Source of the DNA: an uncultured Collinsella sp.
Lineage (GTDB): Bacteria; Actinomycetota; Coriobacteriia; Coriobacteriales; Coriobacteriaceae
Assembly (NCBI GenBank): GCA_958427145.1
Contig: CAUAAZ010000009.1
Coordinates: 9,741-73,740 of the forward strand
Direction: 5' to 3'
Length of the DNA stretch: 64,000 nt
In this document: one piece after another, positions 50,632 to 59,365 of the stretch
Layout: each line of letters starts with the position of its first letter
How positions within the stretch are numbered: position 1 is the first letter of the stretch
Position numbers and translations under genes: made by a program
The notes under the pieces: model-generated
Seen by the model: the letters and a program-made list of their open reading frames with translations, nothing else
Database searches by the model: none
What the model was told of the DNA's origin: nothing

Positions 50632-51129
50632 CTATTCCTCGCAGTGAAGGTCGCGCAGGGCCCGGCGCTCAAAGATACGGAAGATCTGCGTATACCACAG
50701 GTCCTGCGTCGCCTGCGGCTTTACCAGGATGGTATCGACGCCGGCGAAATTGCCGCTCCACACGTCAGTGTAGAGCTGATCACCGATCAGCACCGCCTCG
50801 TCGGCCGAGGCGCCGAGGCGCTTAAGACCCGCCTTGAGGGCAAACGGCGCCGGCTTCATGGCGTGGCTGATGGCCTCGAGTCCCAGCTCGCGTGCAGAGC
50901 TCATGACCTGGTCGCGATGCCAGTTGTTGGACACCATGCACAGCTTAAAACCTTTGGCGCGGGCGGCGTCGAGCCAAGCGGAAACCGCGGCGGGAACCTG
51001 CTCGGTGTCGCGCGGCACCAGGGTGTTATCGCGATCGAGCAGAATGGCGCGTTTGCCGTCGGCCCACAGGGTATCGAGGTCGATGCGATCGACCGAGGCA
51101 ACGTATCGTTTGGGGCTAAAAATCCTCAT
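50632..51129 (-). CDS. yqeG: YqeG-family HAD phosphatase (IIIA)
   Basis: 165 residues. HAD motifs: I in AILLDRDNTLVPR, II in LCMVSNNWHRDQ, III/IV in VLIGDQLYTDVWSGNFAG. The N-terminal KRYVASVDRIDLDTL is typical of YqeG, found in Gram-positives near aro and ribosome-assembly genes; substrate unknown. It begins one base after the end of mltG. Confidence 0.9.
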   Translation of the reverse strand: MRIFSPKRYVASVDRIDLDTLWADGKRAILLDRDNTLVPRDTEQVPAAVSAWLDAARAKGFKLCMVSNNWHRDQVMSSARELGLEAISHAMKPAPFALKAGLKRLGASADEAVLIGDQLYTDVWSGNFAGVDTILVKPQATQDLWYTQIFRIFERRALRDLHCEE

Positions 51130-51130
51130 G

Positions 51131-52564
51131 CTAATTCCAAGACTGTTGATGCTCTTCGTAGGTTTGCGAGAAGTACTCCTCGTCCTGCGTAATGTAGAAA
51201 TACAGGTCATCGGAGTCGGTCGGCTCAAGCGTGGCCTTGAGTGCCTCGAGCGACGGAGAGCAGATGGGCGTGGGCGGTAGGCCCTCGTGCTTATAGGTGT
51301 TATACGGACTATCGCTCTGCAGGTCGTCGGCGGTAACCTCGCCACCGGTGACATACATCATGGTCGCATCGCTGTTGAGATAGCGCAGACCGTCGAGTTT
51401 GCCGGCAAGGCGGTTGTAGAAGACCGAGGCCACGTGCGCACGTTGATCGGCGTTGAGGCCCTCGCGCTCAACGATAGAGGCCAAGTTGACGATGTCGTAG
51501 TCGGACATCTCCACACCGTAGCGTTCCTTGATCTTGGCTTCGCAGCTCGCAAAGTCAAGCGACTTGTACTCGGTCTTAAACTGATCGAGCATGGCGCGAA
51601 TCACGTCATCGGCCGTCGGCAAATCGCCCAGCGAATAGGTCTTGGGGAACAAGAAACCCTCGAGCGAATCGTTGGCGGCGCCCTTAAGGAAGCTATAGTC
51701 GTCAACGTAGTTGGAGGCCTTGGCCTGGTTGAGGAAGTCTTCCTTAGAGATGCTGTCGTAGGCCTGGGCCACACGGTCGGCGACTTGATCGACCGTTAGG
51801 CCCTCAGGGATAGTCAGCGCATTGGAGCCCGCGTTGGGGCCTTCCATGAGCTGCTGAACAACCTTGGTCGCATCCATGAGTGTGGTGAACGAATAATCAC
51901 CAGGCTTGAGCGACATATCGGCGTTGAGCTTTTTCACCGCCGCATAATAATCCTTGGGATTTTCGACGATATGATTCTCGGAGAGAATCGAAGCGATGCT
52001 GTCACCCGAGGCACCATCGGGAATCGTGATAGTAACCTGCTGGCCTGCAACGACTTTCGCACCCTCACCGCCAAAGAAGCCCTTGGCGGCTGGCACGACA
52101 AAGAAAACGATCGCGACAAGCGCAAGCACGGCAACAACGCCACCGATAATCATAGGCACCGGGGAGCTTTTCTTTTGAGCACCGCGACGAGCATGCGTGT
52201 TGTAGCTCGAGCGGGTCGCCGGAGCAACGCCATGCGAACCACGAGCGTGATGCGAATGCGATTGGGGGGCCAGCGTTCGCTGGGTAGGTGCCTGCTGCTT
52301 AAAGCGGGTGCCGCCTGCAGGCTGGGCCGTACGAGCAGTGGGCTGCTGAGCCGCGTGAGAAGCCGAATGCTGAACCGAACGAGCAGAAGGCTGTTGACCC
52401 GTCCGTTGAACAGGTTGGGCCGAACGAGAGAAGGACTGCGCCGGGTGCGCGGCAGGCTGAGCTGCGCGCTGCGTCGGCTGTGCCGGACGCTGGCCAGGCT
52501 GGGCAGGGCGCGACGCCGGCTGCTGTGTACGATTCGGCTGGCGCGGATCGGAAGCACTAGGCAT
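51131..52564 (-). CDS. mltG: Endolytic murein transglycosylase MltG
   Basis: Cuts nascent peptidoglycan glycan strands. The 477 residues have a cytoplasmic tail of about 135 residues rich in Gln, Ala, Pro, Arg and Ser (PGQRPAQPTQRAAQP), a membrane helix near 140-160, a LysM-like segment (VTITIPDGASGDSIASIL) and the YceG domain with the catalytic Glu in LASIVEREGLN and YNTYKHEGLPPTPI. GAGGAGG precedes ATG 52564, which overlaps the end of ruvX by eight bases. Confidence 0.93.
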   Translation of the reverse strand: MPSASDPRQPNRTQQPASRPAQPGQRPAQPTQRAAQPAAHPAQSFSRSAQPVQRTGQQPSARSVQHSASHAAQQPTARTAQPAGGTRFKQQAPTQRTLAPQSHSHHARGSHGVAPATRSSYNTHARRGAQKKSSPVPMIIGGVVAVLALVAIVFFVVPAAKGFFGGEGAKVVAGQQVTITIPDGASGDSIASILSENHIVENPKDYYAAVKKLNADMSLKPGDYSFTTLMDATKVVQQLMEGPNAGSNALTIPEGLTVDQVADRVAQAYDSISKEDFLNQAKASNYVDDYSFLKGAANDSLEGFLFPKTYSLGDLPTADDVIRAMLDQFKTEYKSLDFASCEAKIKERYGVEMSDYDIVNLASIVEREGLNADQRAHVASVFYNRLAGKLDGLRYLNSDATMMYVTGGEVTADDLQSDSPYNTYKHEGLPPTPICSPSLEALKATLEPTDSDDLYFYITQDEEYFSQTYEEHQQSWN

Positions 52565-52985
52565 GCGAAACCTCCTCGTTTTTACGATCGAGCCACGTCT
52601 GCAAAAACAGGCTGGCGGCAATCATGTCGATCTTGCCCCTCATCTGCTTTTCGTTGAGTCCCTGCTCGCGCAGGATACGCTTGGCCTCTTGCGAGGACAG
52701 ACGCTCGTCCTCAAACTCCAACTGAAGATCGAGCTCGTCGGCAATCTTTTGCGCCACAGCGGCAACGCGCTCGGCCTGAGGGCCGGGCTCACCGGCCATG
52801 GTCAGGGGACGTCCGCTCACCAGGATGTCGGGCTCATAGTCCTCAACCAGGTAGCGGAACGTCTTGGCCATACCGGTGACCTCGGCAGCCGGAAGCACCT
52901 TGACAGGCATCGCCATCTTGCCATCACGGCTCGAGACGGCGATGCCAATCCTGGTCTCCCCTATGTCCAGCGCGAGCGCAACCAC
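52557..52985 (-). CDS. ruvX: Holliday junction resolvase-like RuvX (YqgF)
   Basis: 142 residues of the RNase H-like fold: LALDIGETRIGIAVS (first Asp), ILVSGRPLTMAGEPGPQAERV, FEDERLSSQEA and KIDMIAASLFLQTWLD (last Asp). Acts on pre-16S rRNA ends or DNA junctions. It sits 17 bases after alaS, the usual alaS-ruvX-mltG order. Confidence 0.94.
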   Translation of the reverse strand: MVALALDIGETRIGIAVSSRDGKMAMPVKVLPAAEVTGMAKTFRYLVEDYEPDILVSGRPLTMAGEPGPQAERVAAVAQKIADELDLQLEFEDERLSSQEAKRILREQGLNEKQMRGKIDMIAASLFLQTWLDRKNEEVSHA

Positions 52986-53002
52986 AGCGACTTCTTAGAT
53001 TC

Positions 53003-55660
53003 TTAGGCGCCGAGCGCGGTCTTAGCGGCCGCGAGGGCATCGGCGATGCCGGCAGCATTCTTGCCACCGGCCTGGGCCATGTTGGGACGGCCGCCACCGC
53101 GACCGTCGACCAGGCCCGCGATCTGCTTAATCACGTTACCGGCGTGGAAACCGGCCTTCACGGCGTCATCGGAGCCGGCGGCGAGCAGGGCCGGGGTGCC
53201 CTTCTCGGTCACGCTGGCAACGACGCAGGCGACGGGGCCGGCAACCTTCTGGTGCACGGTATCCCAGACGTTGCGCAGGTCAGCAGCCTCAAGACCCTGG
53301 AGCTCAGCGACGACGAGCTTGTAGCCATCGAGCTCGACGGCGCCCTCGATAGCACTGGAGATAGCATCGGAGGAGCCACCGGTCAGCGCCTTCTTGAGCT
53401 TGTTAGATGTCTCGCGCAGCTCTGCCTGCAGGTTCTCCACACGAGCGGGAACCTCGTCGACACGGCACTTGAGTGCAGCGGCAGCGGCGTCAACAAGTGC
53501 CAGGCGGTCGGCCATGTAGTCGAGGGCGCCCTTAGAGGTCACGGCCTCGATACGGCGGACGTTCGAGCCCGTGGAGGACTCGGAAATGATCTTGAACAGG
53601 CCGATCTCGGCGGTGTTGGCGGCATGGGTGCCACCGCAGAGCTCACGGGAGAACGGCTGGTCCTCGGCACCCACGGAGACGACGCGCACGACGTCGCCGT
53701 ACTTCTCGCCAAACAGGGCGACGGCGCCGGCGGCCTTGGCCTCATCGATGCCCATGACGCGAGTCACGACCGGCTTGGAGGCAAAGATCTGCTGGTTGAC
53801 CAGGTCCTCGACAGCCTTGAGCTGCTCGGAGGACAGGGCCTCAAAGTGTGTGAAGTCAAAACGCAGGTGCTCGGGCGTCACCAGCGAGCCGGCCTGGGAG
53901 ACATGCTCGCCCAGGACCTGCTTAAGCGCGGCGTCGAGCAGGTGCGTGGCGGTGTGGTTGCGGCGCAAGAAGCCACGGCGCTCGGCGTCGAGTGTGGCGG
54001 TCACGGTTGAACCGACGGTCAGCGTGCCCTCGACAATGTGGGCGAGGTGGGCATACAGGCCGTTGTGGTTCTTTGTATCGGAAACGACCAGCGAAACGCC
54101 CTCGGCGGAAAGCTCACCGGCGTCGCCCTGCTGGCCACCCATCTCGGCGTAGAACGGAGTGCGGTCAAGCACGACCTCGACATCCTCGCCCGCGGCAGCG
54201 GACTCGACGGACTCGCCATTGCGAACGATGGCGACAACCTTGGCGCCCTCGATCGCATCATTGTCATAGCCGTCGAAATCGGTCGCGGCAACCTTGTCCG
54301 AAAGCTCGACCCACACGTCGTTAAAGCTACCCCAGGCGTCGCCCTTGGCGTTGGAGCGAGCGCGGGCCTTCTGGTCCTCCATGCAAGCGGTGAAGCCGTC
54401 CATATCGACGTCGTGACCGGCGGTGCCGGCGATCTCGACAGTCAGATCGATGGGGAAACCAAAGGTGTCGTGCAGCTTAAAGGCAACGTCGCCCGGAAGG
54501 ACAGCGCCGTCGGCGAGCGCGGCCAGGGCCTCGTCCAGGTAAACGCGACCGTTGTCGAGCGTCGTGGAGAAACGCTCCTCCTCGGAGGCAACGATGCCCT
54601 TAACGAGTGCGACGTTCTTGAGCAGCTCGGGATAGGCCTCGCCCATCTGGGCGTTGACCTCGTCGATAAACTTGGTCAGGAAGGCGCCCTCGATGCCCAG
54701 CAGACGACCGTGGAACACGGCGCGGCGGAGCAGGCGGCGAAGGACGTACTCGCGGCCCTCGTTACCGGGCAGGATGCCGTCCGAGATCATAAAGTCGACG
54801 GCACGGGAGTGGTCGGCGATGATACGCAGGGAGCGGCTGGCGCCGGAGTAATCGTCGGCGTCATAGGTCTTGCCGCTGATCTTCTCACCGAGCTTGATGA
54901 GGTGCTGCATCAGATCGCCGTCGTAGTTGGCGGTCTTGTGCTGCATGATGGCGGCCATGCGCTCCAGACCCATGCCCGTATCGAGGTTGCGGTGCGGCAG
55001 CTCCGGCATGGAGCCGTCCTCCTGGCGGTCGTACTGGGTAAACACGAGGTTCCAGAACTCAAGGAAGCGGTCACAGTCGCAGCCGGGCTTGCAGTCGGGG
55101 CTACCGCAGCCGACCTCCTCGCCCATGTCAAAGTAGATCTCGGAGCACGGACCGCAGGGACCGGTGGGGCCAGCGGCCCAGAAGTTGTCGTCCTCGCCAA
55201 GGCGCGAGATGTGATCCTCGGCAACGCCCAGGGAGCGCCACACGTCGTGGGTCTCGTCGTCCTCGGTAAAGACGGTGAAGTACAGGCGGTCGAGCGGCAG
55301 CTTGAACTCCTTGGTGATAAGCTCGAAGGCCCAAGCGCAAGCCTGCTGCTTGGAGACGCCGCCAAAGGAGAAGTCGCCGAGCATCTCAAAGAACGAGAGG
55401 TGACGGCCGTCCTCGCCGATGCAGTCGATGTCGTTGGTGCGGACGCACTTCTGGCAGGAGATCGCGCCGATCTCCTTCATGGTCTTCTTGCCCTGGTAGT
55501 ACTCCTTAAACTGGTTCATGCCGGCGTTGGCAAGCAGCAGCGAGGGATCGTCGGGAACAAGGGACGAAGAAGGATAGAGCTTAAGACCGCGCTCCTCAAA
55601 GAAGTTAAGGAACTTAGAGCGGATCTCGGCCGTAGTCATTGACGGGTAGTCAGCACTCAT
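53003..55660 (-). CDS. alaS: Alanyl-tRNA synthetase
   Basis: 885 residues: class II catalytic core (SSSLVPDDPSLLLANAGMNQFK, VRTNDIDCIGEDGRHLSFFEMLGDFSFG), tRNA-recognition helices, editing domain (RRNHTATHLLDAALKQVLGEHVSQAGSLV and the zinc-like ELCGGTHAANTAEIG) and C-terminal DHHA1 region (GGGRPNMAQAGGK). GAGGAG lies before ATG 55660; the 68 codons upstream are promoter and leader sequence and are rejected. A CxC-rich stretch GCGSPDCKPGCDC near residue 180 is a second metal-binding-like motif, also seen in other AlaRS. Confidence 0.97.
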   Translation of the reverse strand: MSADYPSMTTAEIRSKFLNFFEERGLKLYPSSSLVPDDPSLLLANAGMNQFKEYYQGKKTMKEIGAISCQKCVRTNDIDCIGEDGRHLSFFEMLGDFSFGGVSKQQACAWAFELITKEFKLPLDRLYFTVFTEDDETHDVWRSLGVAEDHISRLGEDDNFWAAGPTGPCGPCSEIYFDMGEEVGCGSPDCKPGCDCDRFLEFWNLVFTQYDRQEDGSMPELPHRNLDTGMGLERMAAIMQHKTANYDGDLMQHLIKLGEKISGKTYDADDYSGASRSLRIIADHSRAVDFMISDGILPGNEGREYVLRRLLRRAVFHGRLLGIEGAFLTKFIDEVNAQMGEAYPELLKNVALVKGIVASEEERFSTTLDNGRVYLDEALAALADGAVLPGDVAFKLHDTFGFPIDLTVEIAGTAGHDVDMDGFTACMEDQKARARSNAKGDAWGSFNDVWVELSDKVAATDFDGYDNDAIEGAKVVAIVRNGESVESAAAGEDVEVVLDRTPFYAEMGGQQGDAGELSAEGVSLVVSDTKNHNGLYAHLAHIVEGTLTVGSTVTATLDAERRGFLRRNHTATHLLDAALKQVLGEHVSQAGSLVTPEHLRFDFTHFEALSSEQLKAVEDLVNQQIFASKPVVTRVMGIDEAKAAGAVALFGEKYGDVVRVVSVGAEDQPFSRELCGGTHAANTAEIGLFKIISESSTGSNVRRIEAVTSKGALDYMADRLALVDAAAAALKCRVDEVPARVENLQAELRETSNKLKKALTGGSSDAISSAIEGAVELDGYKLVVAELQGLEAADLRNVWDTVHQKVAGPVACVVASVTEKGTPALLAAGSDDAVKAGFHAGNVIKQIAGLVDGRGGGRPNMAQAGGKNAAGIADALAAAKTALGA

Positions 55661-55706
55661 AGAGGGAATCTCCTCGGTTTCACATCGAAACAGTTCAAAC
55701 GTAACG

Positions 55707-55734
55707 ATATTACCATCCAACCGCCCCCATGCAA
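55707..55734 (-). promoter_or_regulatory. alaS promoter
   Basis: On the minus strand TTGCAT, 16 bases, TAATAT. The -35 starts directly within the T-run of the terminator just upstream, 47 bases before the alaS start. Confidence 0.65.
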
Positions 55735-55762
55735 AAAAGAGGGCCGACATAAAGCCGACCCT
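55733..55762 (-). terminator. intrinsic terminator upstream of alaS
   Basis: AGGGTCGGC-TTTAT-GTCGGCCCT then CTTTTTT on the minus strand. It would end transcripts coming from the sigma factor/AI-2E operon before they reach alaS. Confidence 0.75.
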
Positions 55763-55853
55763 ACAGCGAAAGTGCACGTTATGTAGGACTGTGCGATCCT
55801 TTGAAAAAACTAATGTAGAATTACATATAAGATTCATACGGAAGGAGCGATCG

Positions 55854-56093
55854 ATGAAAAGCAAACGATTTGTCCTGAATGCACTTCTGGTTGTAGCACT
55901 TTTAGCGCTCTTGGCCTTCTCCTGCTGGTACGCAAACCAACCAGCATTTGGCTATGTATTGTATGCAGTAATGTCCGGTGATAAGGCTTATTTCACTCTA
56001 CGCGCAATTGACGTTCTCTTTTTCTATGTAGCCGGCCCCTTATCAATCGCTTTGCTAGCGTTTCTTGTCATTTACAACTTAAAGAAACGCTAG
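55854..56093 (+). CDS. Small two-helix membrane protein, unknown
   Basis: 79 residues not recognised. Two hydrophobic segments (about 7-27 and 52-74) flank a polar middle (YAVMSGDKAYFTL); both ends are basic (KSKR at the start, NLKKR at the end). GGAAGGAG lies before ATG 55854. Base use is much more AT-rich than its neighbours, with A/T at many third positions. It is the only plus-strand gene here, lies opposite the transcript from the AI-2E gene, and ends seven bases from that gene's stop. Could be a recent acquisition. Confidence 0.65.
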   Translation: MKSKRFVLNALLVVALLALLAFSCWYANQPAFGYVLYAVMSGDKAYFTLRAIDVLFFYVAGPLSIALLAFLVIYNLKKR

Positions 56094-56099
56094 CGGTGC

Positions 56100-57512
56100 C
56101 TATTTGGAATCCGAATCGTCCATGGAGCCGTCGATGCCGGTTTTGGTGTCGTCGTCCGTATTGGAATCGTCATCCTTGGCGAAGGGGTTCTTGAAAAAGC
56201 CCGTCGCGTCGGGCTGCAGGCCCGAGAGCTTAATCCAAGGATTTTCAAGCTCGGGTTTGGGCATGGCCTGGGCCTTGGGCGCAGTCTCGTTACCGATGAG
56301 CTCGGACTCATAGATGAACGTATCGTCTCCAAGCGCGTCATAGGCGGCGACCGGGTTACCCTCGGCATCGCGATACGGGGTGCCCTTAAACACAGCACCG
56401 TCGTAGGCCACGAGCTGACGGCCGGTCTCGTTCTCGAAGTAGTACACGAAGATACCCTTCAGAGCCGCGCACAGCGGGATGGCGACCACCATGCCGATGG
56501 CGCCCATAAGCGCCGAACCGATAACGAGCGCCGTCAGGCTCATGACAGGATGCACCTGGACCGAGCTCTGCATGACCTTAGGCGAAATGACGTTGTCGGT
56601 GACGTTTTGAGCCACCATGGTCACGACAAGCGTCCACAATGCCAGCATAGGGCTGAACATAAAGCCGAGCACCGTGGCGATCGCCGCGCTCACCCAGGGA
56701 CCGACAACCGGGACCAAGTGCATAATGCCGGTAAATATGGCCATGAGCGCTGCATATGGATGGCCAATGAGCGTAAAGCCGATAAAAGCGAGGATACCAC
56801 CGCAGATGGACGTCACGACCATGCCACGCATATAACCGCCGACCGAGCGTGAAAGGATGGCGACCATAAAGCGGTACGAAGTCTCCTTTTCCTGACCAAT
56901 GATGGTGCAGACTTCATGGTGCATACGGGGGTAATCGCAGGCAAGCCAGTAGGCAAGCACCAGACCGAGGAAGATGACGAACAGCTGGGAGGCCGTATTG
57001 GTAATAAGCGGGAATACACCGCGACCAAGCTCGGCAGCGATTTGTGAGACATACTTAGACGCCACAGTGACAAGCGAAGAAAGATTATCATCCAGATACT
57101 CTTTGAGCGGCGTGTTGTTGAGCGTCTTGAAATGCGAGACCATCTCGTTGAGATCGCCGCCCGCAACACGAAGCTGCTCAGGCAGGCGGCTCAGGACTTC
57201 CATAATCTGACCGAGCAAAATAGGCGACAGGATGCAAACGACACCAACAAGCACGGCAACAACCACAATGAGGGCGATGAGCGAACCGATGCCACGACCG
57301 ACGCCGTGATGCTCAAGCCAGTTGGTGATCGGCGACATCACAAAAGCGATGATGGAGCCGACGGCTAGAAACTCGATAACCGGCGCCAGGATGCCCATAA
57401 GGTTAAAGATGACGGCGGCGATGACGATGCAGCCAACGACGGACCAAATGCGAAGCGTCAGAATACGGGTATCGCGCAGCGTGCGGTCGGTTTGTTGGGG
57501 GTGCTCACTCAT
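56100..57512 (-). CDS. AI-2E family (YdiK/TqsA-like) transporter
   Basis: 470 residues with eight helices: two N-terminal pairs (about 25-110), a long amphipathic stretch (about 115-165) and four or five more helices to about 355. The family signature LVPVVGPWVSAAIATVLG and VTDNVISPKVMQ are present. After residue 360 follows a soluble tail of about 110 residues ending in acidic DDDSNTDDDTKTG. Members export quorum signals or act as Na+/H+ antiporters; substrate undetermined. Start overlaps the sigma factor stop by four bases, so they are coupled. Confidence 0.87.
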   Translation of the reverse strand: MSEHPQQTDRTLRDTRILTLRIWSVVGCIVIAAVIFNLMGILAPVIEFLAVGSIIAFVMSPITNWLEHHGVGRGIGSLIALIVVVAVLVGVVCILSPILLGQIMEVLSRLPEQLRVAGGDLNEMVSHFKTLNNTPLKEYLDDNLSSLVTVASKYVSQIAAELGRGVFPLITNTASQLFVIFLGLVLAYWLACDYPRMHHEVCTIIGQEKETSYRFMVAILSRSVGGYMRGMVVTSICGGILAFIGFTLIGHPYAALMAIFTGIMHLVPVVGPWVSAAIATVLGFMFSPMLALWTLVVTMVAQNVTDNVISPKVMQSSVQVHPVMSLTALVIGSALMGAIGMVVAIPLCAALKGIFVYYFENETGRQLVAYDGAVFKGTPYRDAEGNPVAAYDALGDDTFIYESELIGNETAPKAQAMPKPELENPWIKLSGLQPDATGFFKNPFAKDDDSNTDDDTKTGIDGSMDDSDSK

Positions 57513-58300
57513 GAACGAACCATCACTCCATCGGGGTCGATCTTGTCCTGAATCTTCTTAAGGGTACGACGCAGCAGGCGCGAGACCTGCACCTGCGAGA
57601 TTCCCAGCTTCTTGGCGATCTCGATCTGGGTCATGCCCTTTACGAAGCGCAGCTCGATAACCTCGCGCTCGCGCGGCGAGAAATCGCGGATGGCTTCCTC
57701 GATTACCAGTCGGTCATCGGTAAAGTCGAGCTCATTGTCGTCATCGGCATAGCGGTCGAGAATCGAGGGCGCATCGTCAGAATCGGACGCGCCGGGAGCC
57801 TCGATGGGCACCGAGGTGTAAGCCGAGGACGATTCCATGGCTTCGAGTACCTCGTCGACAGTCACGTCCAAGTATTCGGCGATTTCCTCAACCTTGGGCG
57901 AACGCTGTAGCTCGTTGGTGAGCTTATCGGTAGCCTGATTGACCTTGGCAGAAAGCTCCTGCAGACGACGCGGCACGCGCACGCTCCAGCCCTTGTCGCG
58001 GAAGTGACGCTTGATCTCACCCAGGATGGTGGGCGTGGCAAACGTGGTGAACTCGAGTCCGCGCTCGGGATCAAAGCGGTCGATTGCCTTGAGTAGACCC
58101 AGGTATCCGACCTGCATCAGATCGTCGAGCGGCTCACCGCGGTTTTTAAATTTGTTGGCAAGAAACCTTACCAGGTTCATATGGGACATGACGAGCTGCT
58201 CGCGTGCGTCCGGATCACCAGTCTCTTTATAGCGACGAAACAGCTCGCGGGTTTTCTCCTTGTCCCAAGCGGTCTTACCGCTCCGGGAACGTTCGGTCAT
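57509..58300 (-). CDS. sigB: SigB/SigF-type RNA polymerase sigma factor
   Basis: 263 residues, region 2 (about 30-105: HMNLVRFLANKFKNRGEPLDDLMQVGYLGLLKAIDRFDPERG), region 3 (about 110-190) and region 4 (IRDFSPREREVIELRFVKGMTQIEIAKKLGISQVQVSRLLRR). EFTTFATPTILGEIKRHFRDKGW is characteristic of the general-stress/sporulation SigB-F-G group. Follows the RsbW-like gene by one base, hence probably held by it. Confidence 0.94.
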   Translation of the reverse strand: MTERSRSGKTAWDKEKTRELFRRYKETGDPDAREQLVMSHMNLVRFLANKFKNRGEPLDDLMQVGYLGLLKAIDRFDPERGLEFTTFATPTILGEIKRHFRDKGWSVRVPRRLQELSAKVNQATDKLTNELQRSPKVEEIAEYLDVTVDEVLEAMESSSAYTSVPIEAPGASDSDDAPSILDRYADDDNELDFTDDRLVIEEAIRDFSPREREVIELRFVKGMTQIEIAKKLGISQVQVSRLLRRTLKKIQDKIDPDGVMVRS

Positions 58301-58301
58301 A

Positions 58302-58679
58302 TTAGATATCCGCCTTGAGGTCGAGGGAAAGCGTCAGGGGCGCCTCAGTCTTTTCGTAGGAATCGCACACGCTCGCCAGAATGAGCTCGGCATACACGGC
58401 AGCCTGATCATCCTCATCGACAGTCGCCTGGTCACCAAAGGTAAAGGTCATGCCCACGTGCGATTCGTCGACGTCGAATTTGATCGAGATGTCGTCGGAA
58501 TCAACAGCCGTGCAGCCAAAGATAAAGGCCTCCTCGGCAGCCATACGAATGTCCTCGATGCGATCGACGGACATGGAGCACAGCGCGCCGACGTTGGCCG
58601 CCGTCATACGCACGAGGCGTGCCAGACGCGGATCCCCGGCAACAGTCAGCGTAATAGGGCAGGTTGCTTCGCTACTCAT
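58302..58679 (-). CDS. RsbW-like anti-sigma factor (HATPase_c2)
   Basis: 125 residues. The N-terminal part PRLARLVRMTAANVGALCSMSVDRIEDIRMAAEEAF resembles the helix and N-box (E..N region) of serine-kinase anti-sigma factors of the RsbW/SpoIIAB type. The later ATP-lid/G-box motifs are weak, so kinase activity is not assured. Immediately before the SigB-type gene, overlapping the DUF948 gene by eight bases. No anti-anti-sigma (RsbV) gene is next to it. Confidence 0.75.
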   Translation of the reverse strand: MSSEATCPITLTVAGDPRLARLVRMTAANVGALCSMSVDRIEDIRMAAEEAFIFGCTAVDSDDISIKFDVDESHVGMTFTFGDQATVDEDDQAAVYAELILASVCDSYEKTEAPLTLSLDLKADI

Positions 58680-59265
58680 CGCAGGACTCCTCGGAGGTCT
58701 CGGCGGGCGTATAGGTGTAATACTGAGCAGGCTTGGCTGCGGGCTTCTGAGCCGCATCCGCACCATCGGCGGCCTCGTCCTCAGCCTCACCAATCAGAAC
58801 GCGCTCGGTAGGCTGCTCGGCCACGGCGGCGGCAGCGGAAAGCTTGCGCTCGGCTTCAGCTGCAGGAGCCTTCACCTTATTGAAGAGCTTCTGCACAGCA
58901 CCGGCGGCAGAGTCGGTCACGCTCGACACAGCATTGCTGGCCTCGGCCATGCTGCCCGTAACCTCGGAAATGTCGCGAACCACGGCTTCAACCTCTACGA
59001 GATTGGAGGTAAGGGCATCAACTGCCGTCTTGCTCGACTTAAGCAGCGGCTCCATCTGGGCAAGCGCCGGCGTAAGCTCATCGACAGCGCCATCGAGCTT
59101 TGCCACCACAGGCTGAGCCTCGGCGATGGTGTTGTTGAGGTCGTTCACGGTCTTATCGAGCGAGTCGACAACATTGCGGGTCTTGCGCAGGGTAAGCGCG
59201 AGCTCAGCGATGGCCCACACGCCGGCAACGGCGAGCAGCAGCAGGGCGATTTGAATGGGACTCAT
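58672..59265 (-). CDS. DUF948-family membrane-anchored coiled-coil protein
   Basis: 197 residues: one N-terminal membrane helix (about 4-24), then heptad-like helices (LDKTVNDLNNTIAEAQPVVAKLDGAVDEL to about residue 130) and an Ala/Glu-rich tail. DUF948 proteins are general-stress associated in Firmicutes (YtxG). First of the four overlapping or adjacent genes to the AI-2E transporter, so likely in the same stress operon. Exact role unknown. Confidence 0.75.
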   Translation of the reverse strand: MSPIQIALLLLAVAGVWAIAELALTLRKTRNVVDSLDKTVNDLNNTIAEAQPVVAKLDGAVDELTPALAQMEPLLKSSKTAVDALTSNLVEVEAVVRDISEVTGSMAEASNAVSSVTDSAAGAVQKLFNKVKAPAAEAERKLSAAAAVAEQPTERVLIGEAEDEAADGADAAQKPAAKPAQYYTYTPAETSEESCDE

Positions 59266-59365
59266 ACAAGCCTCCCGGAAGAATCGAAATACAGACGCTT
59301 TTCATGGTACCCCAAAGGGGACCGAACATGCCAAGAGCAGCAACGTGGGACAAAATTATCAGCAG

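Noticed and set aside
55791..55853. Upstream in-frame extension of the small membrane protein
   Set aside because: The 21 extra codons lack a ribosome site and overlap the AT-rich promoter-like region; GGAAGGAG precedes the later ATG.
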